Below, piece after piece: positions 49,747-58,342 of a stretch of DNA of 64,000 nt. Each line of letters opens with the position of its first letter. The first letter of the stretch is position 1. The position numbers and the translations under genes are program-made. The stretch comes from Enterococcus pallens ATCC BAA-351. GTDB taxonomy: Bacteria > Bacillota > Bacilli > Lactobacillales > Enterococcaceae. The stretch is taken from assembly GCF_000407485.1 (NCBI RefSeq), contig NZ_ASWD01000001.1, positions 1,054,001 through 1,118,000 of the forward strand. The letters are read 5' to 3'. The notes below the pieces were generated by a model, which was not told the origin of the DNA, made no database searches, and saw only the letters and a list, made by a program, of their open reading frames with translations.

Positions 49747-51969
49747 ATGAAACAAATGGAAAAACTGTTATTTCAGCCAGCTAGGCTAACCTTTACCCAA
49801 GAGAAAATAACTAGCAGAAGACCCAGTGGGACGAGGCTTTCACCTTGGGGAACGATTCATTTATTAACTTATTTAGTTCTCTTGATTGATATAGAATCTG
49901 GTAAGCTTTCGCCTAATCAAGAAATTCGTTTTCCTGCGGAGGCTGAAAAAGAATATGGCGCGCTGCGTTCTACTCAAGGACGGATAGGTGAAGTACGTTT
50001 ATTGCGAGATGTACTGAATCAAGCAGTGTCATTAAATGCACCAGACTGTATTGTGGCATTGTTTGAGGTTTACGGTGGAGAAAAGGGTCTGCTGCGCAGA
50101 GTCCATGAATATTGGAATGTTTCTGATTATTCTAGAAAAGTCTCTACAGGAAGAAAAAAGCTCCCACAAAGAAGTAATTTGTATGATTATTATAAGATTG
50201 GTGAGTATTTTCTCGCATTGCAAGAAGAGACGCTGTCCCTTCTTGCAAATAAAAACCATATTATCCACGGCAAGCTTCATAAGGCGCAATCGCATTTTGA
50301 TGGTAAGGCAGAGGTTATTGCCAGTATTTTTTGGGGAACAGATCAAAGTGATTGTCTCGTTTTTTACAAAAAGGAAGATCAACTAACCTGTTCTTTAGTG
50401 ATTAATGGAAAAAATCTTATGCATACCTCTGAATTAGCAATGAATCCTAGTACTGATTTTGTGGAGCCTGAGATAAGACTGAAAGATACACATACGTTTA
50501 AAGAATGCTTGGAAACTAATTTTAAAGGGTATTTTTTGAATGAGAAAATAGCAGAAAATATCATTGTTGATCATACTGTTTGTGATCAAAGCTCTGTTGT
50601 CCGGGAAAAATGGGAAAATGTGGCATATATTGCATTTTCAGCTGAAAGTTTTAGAGCGATGATTCCGAAGAGCAAACGTGACTTTCATGGCAATGAGTTG
50701 ATTTCTAAATATAAGATCGAAGAAAACATCTCGGTGATTATTACGGACAAACCGATTCCGCAATTGAGGGATAAAATCCCACAATTCATCGTACCTAATA
50801 GTTTCACCTTCGCTTATGAGTATGCTTGTTACCAGATTGAAAATTACGATGGTAAATTTTGTGCAATAACAGGCAGTGCGGGTAAATCTTCTACACGTTT
50901 GATGCTTAATCATTTATTAAGTGATTCGGGTAAATCCTTTGGTAATTTCGGCAATGCTAATCTCCATTACTCAACGTTTAGTTTAACGTTAGAAGTCAAT
51001 AATCAATATGATCATATCTTGCTTGAAGCTGCTGTAGGGTCTATGAATCGTTGGGGATATGGAAATAATGCTTATTTATGGAAAGCAGATGTTGTTATAG
51101 TAACATCGTTTGGAAGTGCCCATGCACTCAGCACAATTGAGGGAAATTTAAGGGTTAAGAAGCATCTGTTTCATGGTGTAAAAGAGAATGGGTATGTCGT
51201 TATTAATAAAGATATGGAAGAGAGATATCTGGAGAAGTTCATTAAAAAGGCAGAATCATTAAGTTTGAATATCTTGTTTAGTAGTTTAACGGACACAAAA
51301 GCGGACTGCTATTTATTAGAAAAATGTGTGCTGAAGGAAAAAACGAAGATACGAGTGAATTTTCGTGGAAAAGAGCTCAGTTTTTGTCTAACCACTGACA
51401 GTGACGGTCAAATTCAAAATGCGATGAGTTCTTTGCTGGCAATTGATGTGATGGGTTATCAAATAGAAGAACACCTTCATTTACTTGAAAGTTACCAAAG
51501 CTTTGAACGGATATTGCGCCCTCTACAATTAACGCTTAACGCGAACCAGGTAACGGTGGTCGATGATACGCATAATAGTTCTGTTGAATCGATGATCAAT
51601 GGGATTGAATATTTTTCTGAAAAAAAGAAATTTTATCAAGGGAAGAGAGTGTTGGTACTAGGAGAAATTGCGGACTTAGGGAAGGACACTATTATGCACC
51701 ATAAACGTTTAATTCCCCATATCAATGAAGCAAAACCAGACCATATTATTATGTACGGAAAACCCTTTAAAGAACTAGTACTAGATGTCAAAAATGTAAC
51801 TTTATGCGACACCAAAGAAGAGGCTGCACAAAAGGTTATCGAAGAAAGTACGGAGGATTCTTTCATCTACGTTAAGGGATCACATGGAATTGGCTTCCAT
51901 GAAGTCATTGATTTTTTAAAGAAACAAGCTGAGAGTAATCAGGAGGCAAAAAATGATAAACAAGGATAA
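49747..51969 (+). CDS. D,D-peptidase-like domain fused to MurF-like Mur ligase
   Basis: 740 aa. The N-terminal 240 residues resemble a degenerate PBP/D,D-carboxypeptidase (SPWGTIHLLTYLVLLIDIESGKL; LLRDVLNQAVSLNAPDCIVALFE), without SxxK or SxN. A linker carries TIPQFIV-like sequence, as in the A Mur ligase. The Mur ligase domain has the P-loop AITGSAGKSS (373-382), LEAAVGSMNRWGYG, and VVDDTHNSSVESMINGIEYF. The lost active site suggests that the first domain binds D-Ala-D-Ala-type peptides and presents them to the ligase (inference). The ATG has only a weak ribosome site. It overlaps the next gene by 17 bp. Confidence 0.75.
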   Translation: MKQMEKLLFQPARLTFTQEKITSRRPSGTRLSPWGTIHLLTYLVLLIDIESGKLSPNQEIRFPAEAEKEYGALRSTQGRIGEVRLLRDVLNQAVSLNAPDCIVALFEVYGGEKGLLRRVHEYWNVSDYSRKVSTGRKKLPQRSNLYDYYKIGEYFLALQEETLSLLANKNHIIHGKLHKAQSHFDGKAEVIASIFWGTDQSDCLVFYKKEDQLTCSLVINGKNLMHTSELAMNPSTDFVEPEIRLKDTHTFKECLETNFKGYFLNEKIAENIIVDHTVCDQSSVVREKWENVAYIAFSAESFRAMIPKSKRDFHGNELISKYKIEENISVIITDKPIPQLRDKIPQFIVPNSFTFAYEYACYQIENYDGKFCAITGSAGKSSTRLMLNHLLSDSGKSFGNFGNANLHYSTFSLTLEVNNQYDHILLEAAVGSMNRWGYGNNAYLWKADVVIVTSFGSAHALSTIEGNLRVKKHLFHGVKENGYVVINKDMEERYLEKFIKKAESLSLNILFSSLTDTKADCYLLEKCVLKEKTKIRVNFRGKELSFCLTTDSDGQIQNAMSSLLAIDVMGYQIEEHLHLLESYQSFERILRPLQLTLNANQVTVVDDTHNSSVESMINGIEYFSEKKKFYQGKRVLVLGEIADLGKDTIMHHKRLIPHINEAKPDHIIMYGKPFKELVLDVKNVTLCDTKEEAAQKVIEESTEDSFIYVKGSHGIGFHEVIDFLKKQAESNQEAKNDKQG

Positions 51970-53461
51970 TTCTTCAGAACAACTAGTTGATCAGGAATAT
52001 GCATATTCAGAAAATTTAATACCAAATTTATTAAAAAATTCCTGGTGGACCGCAGGAACTTTTGACTGGAAAGTAAATTCAGGAATTGTTGAGGTAGAAG
52101 AAGATGATTCTGGCTTTTTGAATTTGAAGATGGATAGTCCCATTTCTTCTCAAGTAAATCAGCGAGTGGTATTAAAATCCAATCATTGTTATTTTGTAAT
52201 GTTTGATGTTGAAGTTACTCGATATGTAAAGGGGCTTTTTGGGATTCACTTCAATGGTAGATTTAAGTCAGGAAGTCCATCTATGGGGTTAAGGCGGCTA
52301 TCAAAAGGATATGAAACAATTTTTGGTGTACTGAAGACGACGGATAATTGGCACCCTCAGCTAGTTTTTACTGGCAGTATTCATCGAGCAGATGGAGCTG
52401 GAAGTATTCGCCGATTATCCCTATATGACTTAACAGAATTGTATGGTGAAGGGAATGAACCCGAAGCAAATAAGTTTTATCAATTATTGCCCAAAAGGCA
52501 GGATGAGAAAGGCTTGCATTTATCAATACGTGAGTCATTTTCAGCATTAGATTATAAAATAAATCAGAGCAGATTTCAAAATAAGATAACAGATGAAGCA
52601 GCCTCCGCTATTTTCTTAGAAGAGATGAGAAAGAAAACACAACTCTTAGGGATGAAAAATACCGTTTTAAAGAATATCAATGGTTTTAAAGAGGATGGAC
52701 ATCTTTCTACTTCAAGAGATTTATTACTATTAGGTCTACACGCGACAGGCTATAAAAAAATACTATCTATTTGGGGAAAAAAAGAGCATAAAGCCTTCAT
52801 TAAAGGAAAAAATGCAAGGGAAATTGAAGTTGAAGCTACAGTTCAGGATGAAGAGCTAGAAAAACATTATACAATTTTGGGTGGGAAATCCGGTGGGATA
52901 CTGTATGAAACATTAAATTCTGTTGCATTATTGGTAGATAGTCAGGGAGAACTTTATTTGGCCTCTGTTATGGGGGCCTCAGGTAAGAGTGGTAAGACAG
53001 ATCGTTATGAAGCAATGAAATTATTAGTTGATACGGCTAAAATAAAAAAAGATGATCCCTCCTATCAACCTAACGGGCCTTTTAAAGCCTTGTCAGGTAG
53101 TGTCATTGTTATGCCCAAAGGAGACCCACATTTCTATACGTATTCACCGCCAAAGTCAATTTATAGTGTTGATGAAACAGAAAAAATTCCACCTGCTTCA
53201 GTTACAAAATTGATTAATGCTTTAGTCGTACTAGATAACATTCATAATTTACATGAAACATTTGAGATTAAGCAGTTTGATATCATGGGTGGAAGTGGCC
53301 CTAAATTATATGAGGGTGATGTAATTAGCTTTTGGGATGCGTTTCACTTTTTATTTTTACCAAGTGCAAATACTATTGCAAAAGCATTTTCTAGAGTAGT
53401 TGGTCATAAGATTGTCCAAGCAAGAGGGGATACTGCATATCAGGAAATAGGAGAGAAGTAA
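51953..53461 (+). CDS. Circularly permuted D,D-peptidase/PBP-like protein with N-terminal jelly-roll domain, B
   Basis: 502 aa, starting after AGGAGG. Residues 1-190 are a carbohydrate-binding-like module ending in RLSLYDLTELYGEGNEP, a motif often seen after such domains in phage and cell-wall proteins. In the catalytic fold the KTG-type box (GGKSG, Lys312) precedes the SxxK box (SVTK, 416-419) and SxN (SAN, 471-473). This order is the reverse of all standard D,D-peptidases and the same as in copy A (17628). There is no signal peptide. All three boxes are intact, so activity is plausible. The next gene starts 2 bp after the stop. Confidence 0.8.
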   Translation: MINKDNSSEQLVDQEYAYSENLIPNLLKNSWWTAGTFDWKVNSGIVEVEEDDSGFLNLKMDSPISSQVNQRVVLKSNHCYFVMFDVEVTRYVKGLFGIHFNGRFKSGSPSMGLRRLSKGYETIFGVLKTTDNWHPQLVFTGSIHRADGAGSIRRLSLYDLTELYGEGNEPEANKFYQLLPKRQDEKGLHLSIRESFSALDYKINQSRFQNKITDEAASAIFLEEMRKKTQLLGMKNTVLKNINGFKEDGHLSTSRDLLLLGLHATGYKKILSIWGKKEHKAFIKGKNAREIEVEATVQDEELEKHYTILGGKSGGILYETLNSVALLVDSQGELYLASVMGASGKSGKTDRYEAMKLLVDTAKIKKDDPSYQPNGPFKALSGSVIVMPKGDPHFYTYSPPKSIYSVDETEKIPPASVTKLINALVVLDNIHNLHETFEIKQFDIMGGSGPKLYEGDVISFWDAFHFLFLPSANTIAKAFSRVVGHKIVQARGDTAYQEIGEK

Positions 53462-53463
53462 CT

Positions 53464-54480
53464 ATGAAGGTTGTTGTTTTAGCGGGTGGAAAGAGCAATG
53501 AACGTGAGGTTTCAATGACTTCAGGAAGTAAAATTGCCAATGCATTAATTTCAAGAGGCCATCAAGTCCTACTGATGGATTTATTGGAAGGTCTCCCAGA
53601 CTGTGCGGATTTTGATTCAGCTTATGAGAAATATCAGACGGATCACTATGACTATCAGGTTTCTAAGAAAGTTCCCAATTTTGAAGATTGTCCAAATAAA
53701 GAAATCGGGGATCATGTCTTAGAAATCTGCGGAGGTGCTGATATTACGTTCTTCGCTCTACATGGTGGTATTGGCGAAAACGGGAAGCTTCAGGCAATTT
53801 TTGATATCTATGGAATCAAGTATACTGGATCAGACTATCAAAGCAGTCTGTTGGCAATGGATAAACTAATTGCAAAAGAATTAATGCGATTCCATGAGAT
53901 TCCGACGGCAGATTGGTCGGTGGTGTATGATGCAGAAAAGACTGATTCTATTCAGCTTCCAGCTGTAGTGAAACCTATTGATAGTGGTTCTAGCATTGGA
54001 GTTTCAATCGTTGAAGATGAACAAGCATTAAAAACAGCGATTGAAGAAGCACTCAAGTATTCGAATAATTCCAAGATTTTAATTGAAGAGAAAATTGTTG
54101 GACGAGAATTTTCAGTGGGTGTGTTAGGGGAACAAGTCCTGCCAGCTATTGAATTAATTCCTAAATCCGGGTTTTATGATTATCAAAACAAATATCAAAA
54201 AGGGCTGACAGAAGAAATTGTACCTGCAAAGATAGAGGATTATTTAGCAGAACAAATGGGACAATTGGCTTTGAAGACCCATAAAATGTTGGGCTTATCT
54301 GTATGTTCCAGAACGGACTTCATTATTGATGGGCATAACAATTTGTTTGTAATTGAAGTCAATTCATTGCCAGGTATGACGCCAAACAGCTTGCTTCCAC
54401 AAGAAGCGGAAGCAGTGGGTATCGGGTTTGAAGAATTATGCGAGACGATTGTTCAGGAGTCGCTGAAAAAATATGAGTAG
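53464..54480 (+). CDS. D-alanine-D-alanine ligase family protein (Ddl paralogue)
   Basis: 338 aa, full length for Ddl. Hallmarks are LAGGKSNEREVSMTSG, FFALHGGIGENGKLQ, KPIDSGSSIGVSIV, SRTDFIID and EVNSLPGMTPNSLLP (Glu298, Asn300). It joins two D-amino acids, or a D-amino acid and a hydroxy acid, using ATP. It lies between the permuted D,D-peptidase and the acetyltransferase, with a Mur-ligase fusion upstream. It probably makes a dipeptide for that ligase rather than for the main wall. Specificity cannot be read from sequence by eye; in a vancomycin context the omega-loop residues would need checking. Confidence 0.88.
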   Translation: MKVVVLAGGKSNEREVSMTSGSKIANALISRGHQVLLMDLLEGLPDCADFDSAYEKYQTDHYDYQVSKKVPNFEDCPNKEIGDHVLEICGGADITFFALHGGIGENGKLQAIFDIYGIKYTGSDYQSSLLAMDKLIAKELMRFHEIPTADWSVVYDAEKTDSIQLPAVVKPIDSGSSIGVSIVEDEQALKTAIEEALKYSNNSKILIEEKIVGREFSVGVLGEQVLPAIELIPKSGFYDYQNKYQKGLTEEIVPAKIEDYLAEQMGQLALKTHKMLGLSVCSRTDFIIDGHNNLFVIEVNSLPGMTPNSLLPQEAEAVGIGFEELCETIVQESLKKYE

Positions 54481-54520
54481 GTAGACCTTGCCCACAATAT
54501 GGATAAGTGAGGAATGTGTA

Positions 54521-55582
54521 ATGCTAAAAGAGTATTTTCATCGCATCAATAACGGATATTTTAAGATGACCAGCAATGATCAATTGATTTCCAGTCAATT
54601 TCAGTTCCATTCATCTGGAATGATTTCCGGTTACAATAGTAATTTCAACGAGCATCATTGGGGGATAGAAGGGGACAAGCTCATCATATCTGATAGGAAG
54701 AATAACCCCTCCACAATTATCACTAATGTAGTAGTTGAAAACGGAAAGCTGGTAATGACTGGTAACTTTTACAATACTAAGGTTGTACAGAAGTTTGTAG
54801 AGCAACCGAATCTTATTCCCAGAAAATTCCTGAAAACCCTAGTAGTTACGGAAAAGCTACTTGATTATTTCGCAGAATCTAGGGTTACTTTTGAACGATG
54901 GACAACAGGAAGACGATTCAAACCAGGGGATCGAATACTTGTGCCAAGTACACTCAATTTGGAGCCATATACTAGTTTTGATGTAGGAAATAAGCTTTGT
55001 GATATGGGAAGTTATACGTATTCGACGTCGAATCTGCCAACTTACAGTAAAATAGGCCGCTATTGCAGCATCGCTCCGAATGTTAATATGATGGGCTTTC
55101 AACATCCGACTGATCGTTTTACTACTTCGCATATTGTTTACGAAAGACATTATCCAGCGAAAAACGGTTATAAAGATTTAGGTGAACAAGCGAAGTTCAG
55201 ACCTGCTCCAACAAAGCAAGGTCCGCCTTCACTCGTTATTGGACATGATGTTTGGATCGGTGCAGACGTAACGATAAAGCAGGGAGTCAAGATAGGAAAT
55301 GGGGCAGTGATTGCTTCGCATGCTGTTGTAACCAAAGATGTCCCTGACTATGCAATAGTTGGTGGGGTACCAGCTAAGGTTATAAGATATCGATTTGACG
55401 AAATAACTATTCAACGATTACAAAAAAGTCAGTGGTGGGATTACAATGTTTTGGCTTTACCACTCTCAGGGAATGCAACACCTGCAGAATTTTTAGCTGC
55501 TTTTGAAGCGTACAAAGGATTGTTGCATAAGTTGGGTGAGAAAACTATTACTTTGGATGACTTACTAAATAATTTGATGTGA
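54521..55582 (+). CDS. CatB-type O-acetyltransferase with extra N-terminal beta domain, B
   Basis: 353 aa from ATG 54521 after GAGGA; an in-frame ATG at 54488 has no good site. The N-terminal 95 residues form a small beta-rich domain ([16 protein letters not shown] ... [11 protein letters not shown]), unknown to me. The C-terminal 250 residues are the hexapeptide acetyltransferase: [20 protein letters not shown] (catalytic His region), [18 protein letters not shown] and [15 protein letters not shown]. It is homologous to 9849 in A, but with the extra domain and a different operon position. Confidence 0.83.
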   Translation: MLKEYFHRINNGYFKMTSNDQLISSQFQFHSSGMISGYNSNFNEHHWGIEGDKLIISDRKNNPSTIITNVVVENGKLVMTGNFYNTKVVQKFVEQPNLIPRKFLKTLVVTEKLLDYFAESRVTFERWTTGRRFKPGDRILVPSTLNLEPYTSFDVGNKLCDMGSYTYSTSNLPTYSKIGRYCSIAPNVNMMGFQHPTDRFTTSHIVYERHYPAKNGYKDLGEQAKFRPAPTKQGPPSLVIGHDVWIGADVTIKQGVKIGNGAVIASHAVVTKDVPDYAIVGGVPAKVIRYRFDEITIQRLQKSQWWDYNVLALPLSGNATPAEFLAAFEAYKGLLHKLGEKTITLDDLLNNLM

Positions 55583-55737
55583 TTGATAATATTTACTGGA
55601 GAAGAATCCATCCATATCATGCTGCTAGTAATTACTGTGTTTTCAAAGTGACCAATTTTATCGCTGGTGTAAATTTGATTTTTATGTAAGTTCTGAAAAG
55701 TAACCCATTATACAGTCTAAAATTTCGAAAATGATTC

Positions 55738-55779
55738 ATGACCGTCAAATACCTATTAAGTTAGTTATCTGACGGTCAT
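55738..55779. repeat. Inverted repeat (10-bp arms) in intergenic region
   Basis: ATGACCGTCA / TGACGGTCAT around a 22-nt loop. No T tract follows, so it is either a weak terminator for cassette B or a protein-binding site. The rest of 55583-55830 shows nothing else. Confidence 0.5.
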
Positions 55780-55830
55780 AAATACTAGTGAAGGCCAACT
55801 AACCTTGTGAAGTGCAACAATGTCCTTTTT

Positions 55831-55864
55831 TTGGTACAAAAGAGAACGTGAGTTCGTATATAAT
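55831..55864 (+). promoter_or_regulatory. Promoter with perfect SOS (LexA/DinR) box, zinc peptidase B
   Basis: TTGGTAC ... GAACGTGAGTTC (55844-55855) ... TATAAT (55859-55864). The box is a perfect GAAC-N4-GTTC and touches the -10. It is aligned base for base with the promoter at 16102. Confidence 0.75.
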
Positions 55865-55872
55865 AGATGTAA

Positions 55873-55886
55873 TAGATGATCATCTA
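55873..55886. promoter_or_regulatory. Palindromic operator TAGATG-N2-CATCTA
   Basis: A perfect 14-bp palindrome at the position held by ATAAGTG-N2-CACTTAT in cassette A. The arms have changed together on both sides, as expected for a dimer site. Confidence 0.55.
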
Positions 55887-55908
55887 AAAAAATAAAGGAG
55901 AGTTTACA

Positions 55909-57222
55909 ATGAAAAGAAGGATGAAATGGTTATGTTTGTTGGTACTTGGTTTTGTTTTCTTGATTGCCGGAAGCAGTAAAGCAGAAGCAGCGGATAAACC
56001 GCTGACAGTGAATCGATTTTTAACGATGGTTTACACGGAGGATAAAGCAGAAGCAATACCTATTAGAAATGCTACAGTTCGAATACTTTATTATGACGCA
56101 CAGGGAAAAAGACAGGTTTTGCGAAACGATTTAACTTCGGATGATAACGGAGAAGTCAAAAATGTAACAGTAAATGTGCCAGAAGAAATTACTCGGATTT
56201 ATTTTGAGTATGTGCTAAGTCGACCGGAAGTTGGCAATATTGTGAACTCTAAGGGGATTACTTACCGCCCGATAACGAGCTGGCCTATTCCAGAAAATCG
56301 TACAATTGATGTCACTTCTACTCGTTATTTCATTAACGCTCAGGTTGAAGATGTCAAGGAGTATAATTATCAATCAATCAAAATTTGGAATTGCTACTAT
56401 GACATGGTGATGGAGACTCGGGATAGTGTACAAAATGCGTTAGATGCATTTCCACAGTTACAATCAGGATTTACGTATACCTTTAAGCCAATCACAGTTT
56501 TGTATGAGAATAGGTATAAAAGGACTAATAATCCTACTTTTGTTAGTAGCAGTTCGTACAACATTGGAGAGATAAAGCTGGGTCAGTCATATATTAATAT
56601 TCCACATATGGATGCAATGAATACCTACACAAGAGCACAGCAAGATGAATTTTACAATGTTAATCTATCTCATGAGTGGGGGCACTGGGCTATGCACCTA
56701 GCGACCGGAAGACTAGCGGCGGGAACCTATAGCAGTCACACTGGTTTCAATGTGAATGAAACAATGAGCTATAAAGAGGGATGGTCCGTTTTTCAAGCAA
56801 ATCGATACACTTATGGATACAATTGGAACTGGCTTCTTGATAACTCTATTCAGCGGGCGCTTGGAAAATATGAGTTCTGCTACGGCAGATCAACCAACTG
56901 GACAGTAAATAGTGCATTTCGAGATATGTACGATATTGCTTCACCAAGAGAACCAGAAGATCAATATGATATTGCACAAGCTTGGATGCCTGATGTTGTT
57001 AATGCTGACCCAGAGTATCGCCAACGGTTATCAACCGGATTGTTGTTTATTATTATGGCAAACAGTAAAGCCAAGACGTTTGCGGAATATATTGCTTATA
57101 TGGACGCAAATGATTTCATCAAGGATGGAGAAGCCTTCAATCAAATTATGCAACTCAATGGCTTCGACACTAAAGGTCGCTTCACTTTAGATGGCGAAGG
57201 AAATCCGATTGTTTATGAGTAA
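55909..57222 (+). CDS. Secreted zinc metallopeptidase (HEXXH, gluzincin-like), B
   Basis: 437 aa with signal peptide (MKRRMKWLCLLVLGFVFLIAG, then AEA-A). A beta-rich N-terminal domain precedes the catalytic helix HEWGH at 255-259, and Glu290 in YKEGWS is a plausible third zinc ligand. The C-terminal tail is KGRFTLDGEGNPIVYE. The ribosome site is AAAGGAG. It is a stand-alone gene with its own SOS-type promoter at the end of cassette B; in A the orthologue precedes the permuted D,D-peptidase. Likely extracellular proteolysis; target unknown. Confidence 0.8.
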   Translation: MKRRMKWLCLLVLGFVFLIAGSSKAEAADKPLTVNRFLTMVYTEDKAEAIPIRNATVRILYYDAQGKRQVLRNDLTSDDNGEVKNVTVNVPEEITRIYFEYVLSRPEVGNIVNSKGITYRPITSWPIPENRTIDVTSTRYFINAQVEDVKEYNYQSIKIWNCYYDMVMETRDSVQNALDAFPQLQSGFTYTFKPITVLYENRYKRTNNPTFVSSSSYNIGEIKLGQSYINIPHMDAMNTYTRAQQDEFYNVNLSHEWGHWAMHLATGRLAAGTYSSHTGFNVNETMSYKEGWSVFQANRYTYGYNWNWLLDNSIQRALGKYEFCYGRSTNWTVNSAFRDMYDIASPREPEDQYDIAQAWMPDVVNADPEYRQRLSTGLLFIIMANSKAKTFAEYIAYMDANDFIKDGEAFNQIMQLNGFDTKGRFTLDGEGNPIVYE

Positions 57223-57249
57223 AAGCTGTATCTAATATGCAAATATAAA

Positions 57250-57286
57250 AGAAAGTCGTGGCCAATAGCATCCACGACTTTCTTCT
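57250..57286. terminator. Bidirectional terminator
   Basis: Arms AGAAAGTCGTGG / CCACGACTTTCT, with A-rich and T-rich flanks. It serves the zinc peptidase and the convergent XRE gene. Confidence 0.85.
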
Positions 57287-57287
57287 A

Positions 57288-58172
57288 CTAAGCCCAGCTT
57301 TTTTCATTGCGATTATGTTGAACAATTCTCATTAAGCCTAATCCCAGCCCACCAATAGTAATTAGACTCAGCAAAATAACTACACTTACGAAAACTATAG
57401 CTATCCAAGGTGTTTGCATGAAAGTAATTATGGGTTGAATCAGCAAGTCATTTACCATGGAAGAGATGTTTAATTGCTGAACCTGCTGCAAAGCAGCCAG
57501 TATGTCTTTATCGTGAAGGTTGTTTCCCAAAGATAGTGCATAGGTACCAGCTCCTTGATTGCCAATAGCGATCCGGCCGATTGCTAAGTTTCCAATGCTT
57601 AAGTAGCCTATTCCAAGATTTGCAAAGGCTAAGAGTCCTAGAGCAAAATTTCCAAAGGTAATCATTCCCACCGACAGACTGCCGAAGCTGATTAATCCAC
57701 CTGAAACAGCGCCAAAGGACAGTACACCTAATGAAAGCAACCCGATTGAAAAAATCCCTCGACTAAAAATTCCTAATGAAAAAATACCCGTAGACAGAAA
57801 GCCGCAGCTGATAATACCTTTTGCACGTGGTAGCTTCTTCAAGATCGGAAAGTAGCTGTACTTAAAACCGTATGTCCGAATGAGCTCCAGAAAGTTAGGA
57901 ATTACGATATGCAGAACCGGCAGCATTCCAATCATCAGTGTACTCTTGTATTCAAAATAATAAACCGGCTCTCGTTCGTTTAATAGATCGTCCACGGTGG
58001 TTTCCAATAGCTGAGCAATTTTCTTTAGCGTTTCTATATCTGGCTGTCCGTTTCCTCGTTCCCATTTCGAGACGGTTTTGTCTGAAACGTAGAGAATGCT
58101 TGCTAATTGTTTTTGAGTAAGTTCATGTTGTTCGCGATATCGCTTCAGTTTTTTTGCTAAAAAATTTTCCAT
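57288..58172 (-). CDS. XRE-family regulator fused to Gly-pentad repeat membrane-like domain
   Basis: 294 aa. Residues 1-65 are a classical helix-turn-helix XRE domain (LTQKQLASILYVSDKTVSKWERG). Residues about 115-215 consist of some fifteen hydrophobic pentads beginning with Gly (GIFSL, GIFSR, GIFSI, GLLSL, GVLSF, GSLSV and so on). This may be a membrane-associated or solenoid fold. A single transmembrane helix (IAVIFVSVVILLSLITIGGLGLGL) lies near the C-terminus. It is therefore a membrane-linked transcription regulator sensing an unknown signal. The ribosome site is AGGAGAG. Confidence 0.8.
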   Translation of the reverse strand: MENFLAKKLKRYREQHELTQKQLASILYVSDKTVSKWERGNGQPDIETLKKIAQLLETTVDDLLNEREPVYYFEYKSTLMIGMLPVLHIVIPNFLELIRTYGFKYSYFPILKKLPRAKGIISCGFLSTGIFSLGIFSRGIFSIGLLSLGVLSFGAVSGGLISFGSLSVGMITFGNFALGLLAFANLGIGYLSIGNLAIGRIAIGNQGAGTYALSLGNNLHDKDILAALQQVQQLNISSMVNDLLIQPIITFMQTPWIAIVFVSVVILLSLITIGGLGLGLMRIVQHNRNEKSWA

Positions 58173-58266
58173 TTGTTGTCTCTCCTACCAAGATAGTATA
58201 TTCATGACTTCTTGTTCTAAGAATAGCAAAAAAGCTGCAGCAATGGAGAAAAAAAGCCAAAAAAGT

Positions 58267-58316
58267 CATTCTACTCTAAGTAGAATGTTGGTTTTATAGG
58301 CTTTTCGTGGTATTCT
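58267..58316 (+). promoter_or_regulatory. Promoter and palindromic operator before SDR gene
   Basis: A 9-bp inverted repeat CATTCTACT-N3-AGTAGAATG (58267-58287) lies next to TTGGTT-17 bp-TATTCT (58288-58316). It may be bound by the divergent XRE regulator or another repressor. Confidence 0.65.
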
Positions 58317-58342
58317 GAAAAAAAAGGTAAGGACGTGTTTTG

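Noticed and set aside
53464-54480. Acquired vancomycin-resistance (Van) D-Ala-D-Lac or D-Ala-D-Ser ligase cluster
   Set aside because: No vanH/vanX/vanT-type genes or VanS/VanR pair are near. The neighbours are Mur ligase, acetyltransferase and surface genes.
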